A DNA stretch of 64,000 nucleotides, taken from Hexactinellida sp. DTS-2022 (lineage: Eukaryota; Porifera; Hexactinellida). The stretch covers positions 4,526,001 through 4,590,000 of the forward strand of contig JAPNXP010000007.1 in assembly GCA_028753945.1 (NCBI GenBank), read 5' to 3'. This document shows, piece after piece, positions 59,901 through 64,000 of the stretch. The position numbers and the translations under genes are program-made. The notes under the pieces are model-generated. The model made no database searches and had not been told where the DNA came from. It saw only the letters and a list, made by a program, of their open reading frames with translations. Positions within the stretch are counted from its first letter, which is position 1. Every line of letters begins with the position of its first letter.

Positions 59901-60205
59901 AGTTTACAGTCCCTATATTAGAGAAGTCCCTGGAACTAGTTATGGTATTTTGGAGAAAAAATTTACTAGAAACCAATTTCAACTCTGCCCCTCTAAGTTT
60001 CTTCAAGATAGATAATCTCCCTACAAGCATCATTCCACAAAGCACTGCAATGCGAAACGCATCGCAAGGAGTAAGCTATTCTTGCAAGTGTAGAAACTGC
60101 TCAAGTTCTCGCTGTCCTTGTCGGAAAGCAGTAACATTATGTAACTCACGATGTCATCAAGGGAAATATTGTTTAAACTTTAAACAAGTCCCAAGAATAG
60201 GATAG
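56928..60205 (+). pseudogene. Ginger/KRBA2-like integrase with PHD-like and Cys-rich tail fingers
   Basis: ATG at 56928 opens MDQRIAFFESLLQIRHASQS. Stops and shifts follow around 57080-57230. The H2C2 zinc region (VHSERNHCG, HCEICQQK) leads into the integrase core 57209-57733: VDLIDFSS, SDNGREFKN, and in the next frame (57634-58665) HPETQGSVERANQ, the DD(35)E set of a retroviral-type integrase. Next come VQYRKNTNYHSTIGMSPFQA, a linker, and a PHD-like finger at 58250-58385 (CIVC, CPGC, H, C, WCSYC). At 58620 a fold-back element splits the gene. After it the frame goes on (SYGILEKKF), shifts once near 60000, and ends in a Cys-rich tail (CKCRNCSSSRCPCRK, CNSRCHQGKYC). The order matches KRBA2/SCAND3-like integrases derived from Ginger. 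This copy is inactive by several lesions. Confidence 0.87.
58620..59931. mobile_element. Fold-back element inside the Ginger gene
   Basis: 1,312 bp starting CAGGGACTTCTTTAATATAG and ending in its complement, with arms of more than 400 bp (58620-59204 and 59505-59931). Flanked by GGAACTAG on both sides (58612-58619 and 59932-59939). The left arm has an internal direct duplication of about 150 bp (58745-58880 and 58890-59040). CAGGG ends with an 8-bp duplication suggest hAT. The centre (59205-59500) has repeated GGTTAACCGGTTA-like motifs. No gene inside. Confidence 0.88.
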
Positions 60206-61030
60206 TTCATACGTATTTAGTCATTTACCCATACTTGAAGGAGTGTTTGTTAGAATATTCTCCTCATACTAGTAGATTTTGCTAATAATTTACGTGCAAC
60301 TCTTATCTAAGATTGCAAATGCTACAATTTATAGATGCCTAATTACAAGCGTGTACACCAGACACCAGAGATGGTACCGGTCAGGATTTTCATGACCCGA
60401 ACCGACCGGTGCAGTTGGAAATTTGACCCGACCCGACCGGCCGGTCGACCAGTCAATCATAGCTAGCAATAATTTATAAATAATAGAACAAATTATGATA
60501 TTATGATATCGAATATATCATATAGAATCTCGACCTGTCGGTCGATCGGTCGACCGGTGCCGGTCAGATCCGACCAGTTCCGTCTCAGCCAGACACACCA
60601 ATAAAATGCAACATTGATACCTTTCTTATGAATACTGAGAATTCATAACAATAATTAATGCCTTCAATTCAATGAGTCATGCATACAATGAGGTATTTTT
60701 AGAGTAACACAATGGAATTTAACCACGAAACTACATATTTCTAGGTTTTAGGTTATACTGAAGAGCGTGAAATTATTTTTCAATTGATTTGAGAAATAAT
60801 TTTTTTTGCCCTAATTACACTTGTAAAGCCACTGTGCTAGAGGGGTAACTCATGTGTGACAGACCATCCTAAATTTAATACAAAATGGTAAAAAAAGTGT
60901 GACATAGCAGGGTGGCCAATAATAGACCACTAATTGAATAAATTGTATTAGAATGACTCATTTTAGTTTCATTTCATTTGTTATATTAATACGGTCGAAT
61001 CGGGTCGATGACTGTATTTATCAAAATAAT
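60206..61030. other. Ginger 3' non-coding region with GGTCGACCGG fold-back
   Basis: No gene. From about 60365 to 60600 there is an imperfect inverted repeat: GGTACCGGTCAGG...CCGGTCGACC at left, GGTCGACCGGTGCCGGTCAG at right, with an AT-rich centre. It is probably another MITE, but a target duplication is not clear. Confidence 0.5.
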
Positions 61031-61165
61031 ATCCAACCACATGTGCCAAGTTAACATAAATTCGGATTTACACCAGTGTATTCGCGAATTAACCAAAGCA
61101 TTGGTGTATTCGCAAATACACTGGTGTATTCGCGAATACATCAAATTCGCACATGCACTGTAACA

Positions 61166-61537
61166 TTTATACTAATTAGCTAAATTTCATTAATCTCAGA
61201 AATGATAGCAGATAAAAACAAACTTTCAATTGATCAGGTCCTTATGTCACATACTACCTATACAAGTGGGTCTTGACACCTTGAGGTGATGATGACAACG
61301 TCAAAAATATGTGTTTTACAATTTTGTGAATTATATATTTCGAATGGGTTGGTTGGTGTGGGTGAGCACCCAACACGCAAATAAAAAATGCTAACTCGTC
61401 ACCTATTACATTGAATTAAACTTGAATAACTCTGAAATGAAGTGAGCTAAAACGAAACTTCCAAATCACTAAGGGTCGTTGCCTTCCGAAACACCTTTCT
61501 GAAATGGTTTAACACCTTCATAGTGATGATTACATGT
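61166..61537 (-). repeat. Module flank, inverted, right of Ginger
   Basis: Continues the module cut at 56616: CTAATTAGCTAAATTTCATT, AAGTGGGTCTTGACACCTTG, CACCTTCATAGTGATGAT, all inverted relative to the main array. Confidence 0.8.
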
Positions 61538-61640
61538 TGAAAAAAATCCCAAATTGCAGCTGTGCAGACAGCATTTTCCTTTGGAGGCACTATCAAATAA
61601 CCAACCAACGAAATATAGTGCCTCCAATCCAACACTATCA
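61538..61640. repeat. H hairpin, copy 22, right part degraded
   Basis: Has AAAATCCCAAATTGCAGCTG and the GGAGGCACTATC...TATAGTGCCTCC inner stem, but the outer right arm is missing beyond CCTCCAATCCAACA. Confidence 0.75.
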
Positions 61641-61926
61641 AATAAAAACTAAAGAAAACACACAAACTAATAAAATAGACAAGTTACTATTGCAATTCAG
61701 AATACATTTCTTTTAGAAATTTTTGGAATCTCGTTTATAAACTCACTAGGATATTCAACACAATTTTGATCCCTTGAATGTTCATAAATGAAATGACTGT
61801 ATTTATAATTGTATACTTTTGGGAGGCAAATGTTTATTAGTAGAAGAATCAACACCACAAAATATCAATACAAATGTAATACAAAAAGTATTATGGTAAA
61901 CAGCAAGGGATAACTAATGGATTAGG
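61641..61926. other. 3' intergenic region of NHL gene 2
   Basis: AT-rich with no repeat or gene recognised. It should hold the 3' UTR of the minus-strand NHL gene. Confidence 0.4.
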
Positions 61927-63126
61927 TTAGTATTTCTGGAAGCAGTTATTATCATCACCATTACACACACAGATAATATTATCTGTGTTGTCTAGCAGAA
62001 TACCGTTTAGGAATCTGAGGTGCCCTTTACCTAAAGAATGCTTGAGTACTCCAGCAGGTGAGAAGATACGGATTTCGTTAGTTGATAAGTCAGTAATTAT
62101 GAAGTTTCCTCTCTTATCTATTCTGAAGAAGAAGGCTGATGTCATTTGTTGCTCTTGCCCTGCTAACTCTATCTTCCTCAGATAATTACCGTCTCTGTTG
62201 TAGCAGTAGATTATATTCTGGGTTTGAGTTATAATATGGAGAGTATCTGCGTGTATAGCGATGTCAGTTGGTAATTCGATTTCTCCATAACTGAATTGTT
62301 GAACAAATTGGAGATCTAAGTTAAATACTTGGATTCGTTGTGCATTCAAATCACAGACATACACGAATCCCGCTTCATAACACAATCCTGTTATTCCATT
62401 AAAGCATCCTGGTGTAAGACCTCTGGAGCCAGTTTTCTTAATGAACTGTCCGGCTAGACTACACCTTAACAAACATTCTCTAGCTTCATCTGTCACAAAC
62501 ACTCCTTCTGACACACAAATACCACGTGGCTCTTTCAAGTGGTCAGTTCCGAATGAACGCAAATATTCTCCTTCTATATTCATTACTTGAATACGACTGT
62601 TACTAAAATCAGCTATGAAAACCTCATTCGTATTTCTATCGATTGATATTCCACTGGGATTAATAAACTCTCCATTTCTTCTACCACTCTTACACTTCTT
62701 AAGAAAAGGATTTACTTTCCCCACATACTCTGGTATCAGTTCTATCAAATCAGTCTCTTCTATCGCTTTACGAATCTTACCAGAGAAACAACGAAACTCA
62801 ACAAACTCCAGATTCTCTACTGCTACCTTCTCAGCTGTTCTCAACTCAATGTCTCTATCTAGCCTCTCTTTCATAGCGTCTAGGGACTGGCCTACTAAGT
62901 TGCTAACCATTGTATCCTGAATGGTATTCCTTGTTATCCTCAGCTGACTAATCGCTTCCTCCAATTCCACATCCTATCGTGTCCCTCTTTGATCCTGGCA
63001 AGTCGGGACAGGAGCTGTCCTGCGTTCCTCGAGACTCCTTAACAGCTCTTCGAACGTGCGAAGTATCTCTAACTTAAGGGCTTCTAGCCTAGCGTCGATA
63101 GCGAATGCTTCTCTTGCAGCGGCCAT
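61927..63126 (-). CDS. NHL-propeller protein 2 with N-terminal coiled coil
   Basis: A clear frame runs from 62970 to 61927 (347 codons; its first codon is GTG). An in-frame ATG at 63126 opens MAAAREAFAIDARLEALKLE, a helical start that fits the downstream coiled coil (ELEEAISQLRITRNTIQDTM). The two are separated by TAG at 62974-62976. The segment before that TAG makes sense only in the next frame (QLLSRLARIKEGHDR), so two compensating one-base changes are likely. From about residue 95 of the main frame NHL blades follow: GEFINPSGISIDRNTNEVFI, FADFSNSRIQV-like repeats and FFFRIDKRGNFIITDLSTNE, ending NCFQKY. There is no RING or B-box. It may be a scaffold or binding propeller. The disrupted start could be real decay, an unusual splice, or sequence error. 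Confidence 0.82.
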
Positions 63127-63175
63127 TTGGTATTAAGTTATTTGTCTAATAATTATGGGATGTACACAACTTTAG
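63127..63175. other. Upstream region of NHL gene 2
   Basis: Short gap between the start codon and hairpin copy 23. The repeat therefore lies within 50 bp of the coding start, in the 5' UTR or promoter. Confidence 0.5.
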
Positions 63176-63304
63176 AAAAATCTAAAATTATACCTGTGCC
63201 GACAACATGTTCTTTTGGAGGCACTATATTTTGTTGGGTGGTTGGTTGATTGATGGTGCCTCCATAAGAAAATGGTGTCTGCACAGGTGTAATTTTAGAT
63301 TTTA
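63176..63304. repeat. H hairpin, copy 23, divergent with compensated arms
   Basis: Left AAAATCTAAAATTATACCTG, right CAGGTGTAATTTTAGATTTT. Most of the differences from other copies are matched on the opposite arm. Loop about 25 nt. Confidence 0.87.
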
Positions 63305-63690
63305 CGTCATGCATCATCACCAAAAATGTGTTAAACCATTTCACAAAGGGTAAAGTTAAATTTATTTCGTAATTATTTGGAATAGTTAACTATTAATTCA
63401 GATACATTTCCCTATAATATTTGAATCCAGCACACTAAGTTATCCCCTATAAACAAATTGGAAGCGTCTTTATATGTAGTATGTCAAATACAGACGGTAT
63501 TAATTGTAATTTAATTTTTTAGTATATTTATTGTACATGCGTATTCTTGTATGAGGAAATTAACACACAATCTGACATTGTTAGGGAATATAATCTTATT
63601 CTCAATTAGAAAATAGAAGCCTACTCGATCTCACAAGTTGTATCAATATAATGATCACAAGTTGAAATAATAGAATTAGATATACCTTAT
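63305..63690. repeat. Module flank
   Basis: Right flank of hairpin 23: CATCATCACCAAAAATGTGT, AATCCAGCACACTAAGTTATC, GAAGCCTACTCGATCTCACA. Matches the array modules at lower identity. Confidence 0.65.
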
Positions 63691-63838
63691 CAGGGGCGGC
63701 GGAAGCGATCAGGCCGGTCAGGTCATGGCCTGACCACTTTTATAAAGTGGCCAGGCCAATAGCCTTAACACGTATGTCACTAGTTCCGCCGGTCAAGCCA
63801 TGGCCTGACCACTTTATAACTGATTCCGCCGTCCCTGC
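63691..63838. mobile_element. hAT-like MITE
   Basis: About 146 bp with ends TCAGGGGCGGCGGAA and TTCCGCCGTCCCTG and internal copies of CATGGCCTGACCACTTT. Only a partial flanking repeat (CTTAT) is visible, so the duplication has decayed. Confidence 0.65.
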
Positions 63839-63840
63839 TT

Positions 63841-63956
63841 ATTATAGGAAATTAACGCGCCATGAAATTAACGCGAAGGAAATTAACGCTCCATGAAATT
63901 AACGCGAATTGGAGCTGAACATTTTCAAATACATTAAATTAACGCGAATATATTTT
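63841..63956 (+). repeat. GAAATTAACGCG short tandem repeats
   Basis: Four close copies of GAAATTAACGC(G/T)(C/A)(C/A) at 15-17 bp spacing, and a fifth at about 63944. The window ends shortly after with AT-rich DNA. Confidence 0.8.
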
Positions 63957-64000
63957 AGAAAAAATTTCAGGATTATTAATCTCCTGATTAAATATTATTT

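Larger units (their letters stand above)
56617..61165 (+). mobile_element. Ginger-type DNA transposon, 4.55 kb
   Basis: Inverted ends of about 90 bp (56617-56706; right copy 61031-61165 with an internal expansion) starting TGTTGCAGTGC and TGTTACAGTGC, flanked by TTTA on both sides (56613-56616 and 61166-61169). TGTNR ends and 4-bp duplications match the description of Ginger elements, which encode a Gypsy-like integrase. The joined flanks match the module text TATTTATACTAATTAGC. The gene lies on the plus strand and is interrupted by a fold-back at 58620. Confidence 0.9.

Overview
The window is AT-rich nuclear DNA from an invertebrate animal. Evidence for this is an intronless 1,380-residue HELZ-type RNA helicase, two NHL-propeller proteins of an invertebrate type, a GT-AG intron in a transposon gene, and DNA transposons of metazoan superfamilies (MULE, Ginger/KRBA2-like, hAT, pogo/Tigger, Helitron-like, Ty3/Gypsy). 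The NHL proteins recall families I associate from memory with glass sponges. A sponge origin is therefore a guess.

Layout. 1-6 kb: the tail of an unrecognised gene and the HELZ-like gene. 6-17.4 kb and 29.9-46 kb: arrays of related 0.7-1.5 kb repeat modules, most carrying one of two hairpin repeats. Hairpin H is about 125 bp with a nearly perfect stem of about 50 bp. Hairpin P is a 50-70 bp tandem unit centred on an 18-bp palindrome. 17.6-22.5 kb: nested hAT-type elements, a Tigger-like MITE and a decayed Ty3/Gypsy pol gene with a hAT MITE inside it. 23.3-27.8 kb: head-to-tail Helitron-like units. 28.7 kb: an NHL gene whose 3' end is replaced by a hairpin module. 62-63 kb: a second NHL gene on the opposite strand.

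46-61 kb is the most informative part. Three large DNA transposons sit in what were ordinary repeat modules, and their boundaries can be set from target-site duplications and from uninterrupted module copies elsewhere in the window. They are: (i) a 4.17-kb MULE (46083-50252, 10-bp duplication) whose FLYWCH-DDE transposase ends in an IAP-type RING finger and which has a minisatellite fold-back inserted in it; (ii) a 4.56-kb element (about 50368-54928) with roughly 300-bp inverted repeats and a 3-4 bp duplication, coding for an unclassified protein with two CxxC...HxxC modules, interrupted by a 1,049-bp non-autonomous element; (iii) a 4.55-kb Ginger element (56617-61165, TTTA duplication, ends TGTTR) whose integrase carries PHD-like and Cys-rich tail fingers and is split by a 1.3-kb fold-back element.

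The only apparently intact host gene is the HELZ-like helicase. The NHL genes look truncated (28.7 kb) or locally frame-disrupted (63 kb). All three transposon genes are broken by frameshifts and insertions. The best candidates for something undescribed are element (ii), the RING-tailed MULE, and the H/P hairpin system, whose arms change in compensating pairs.
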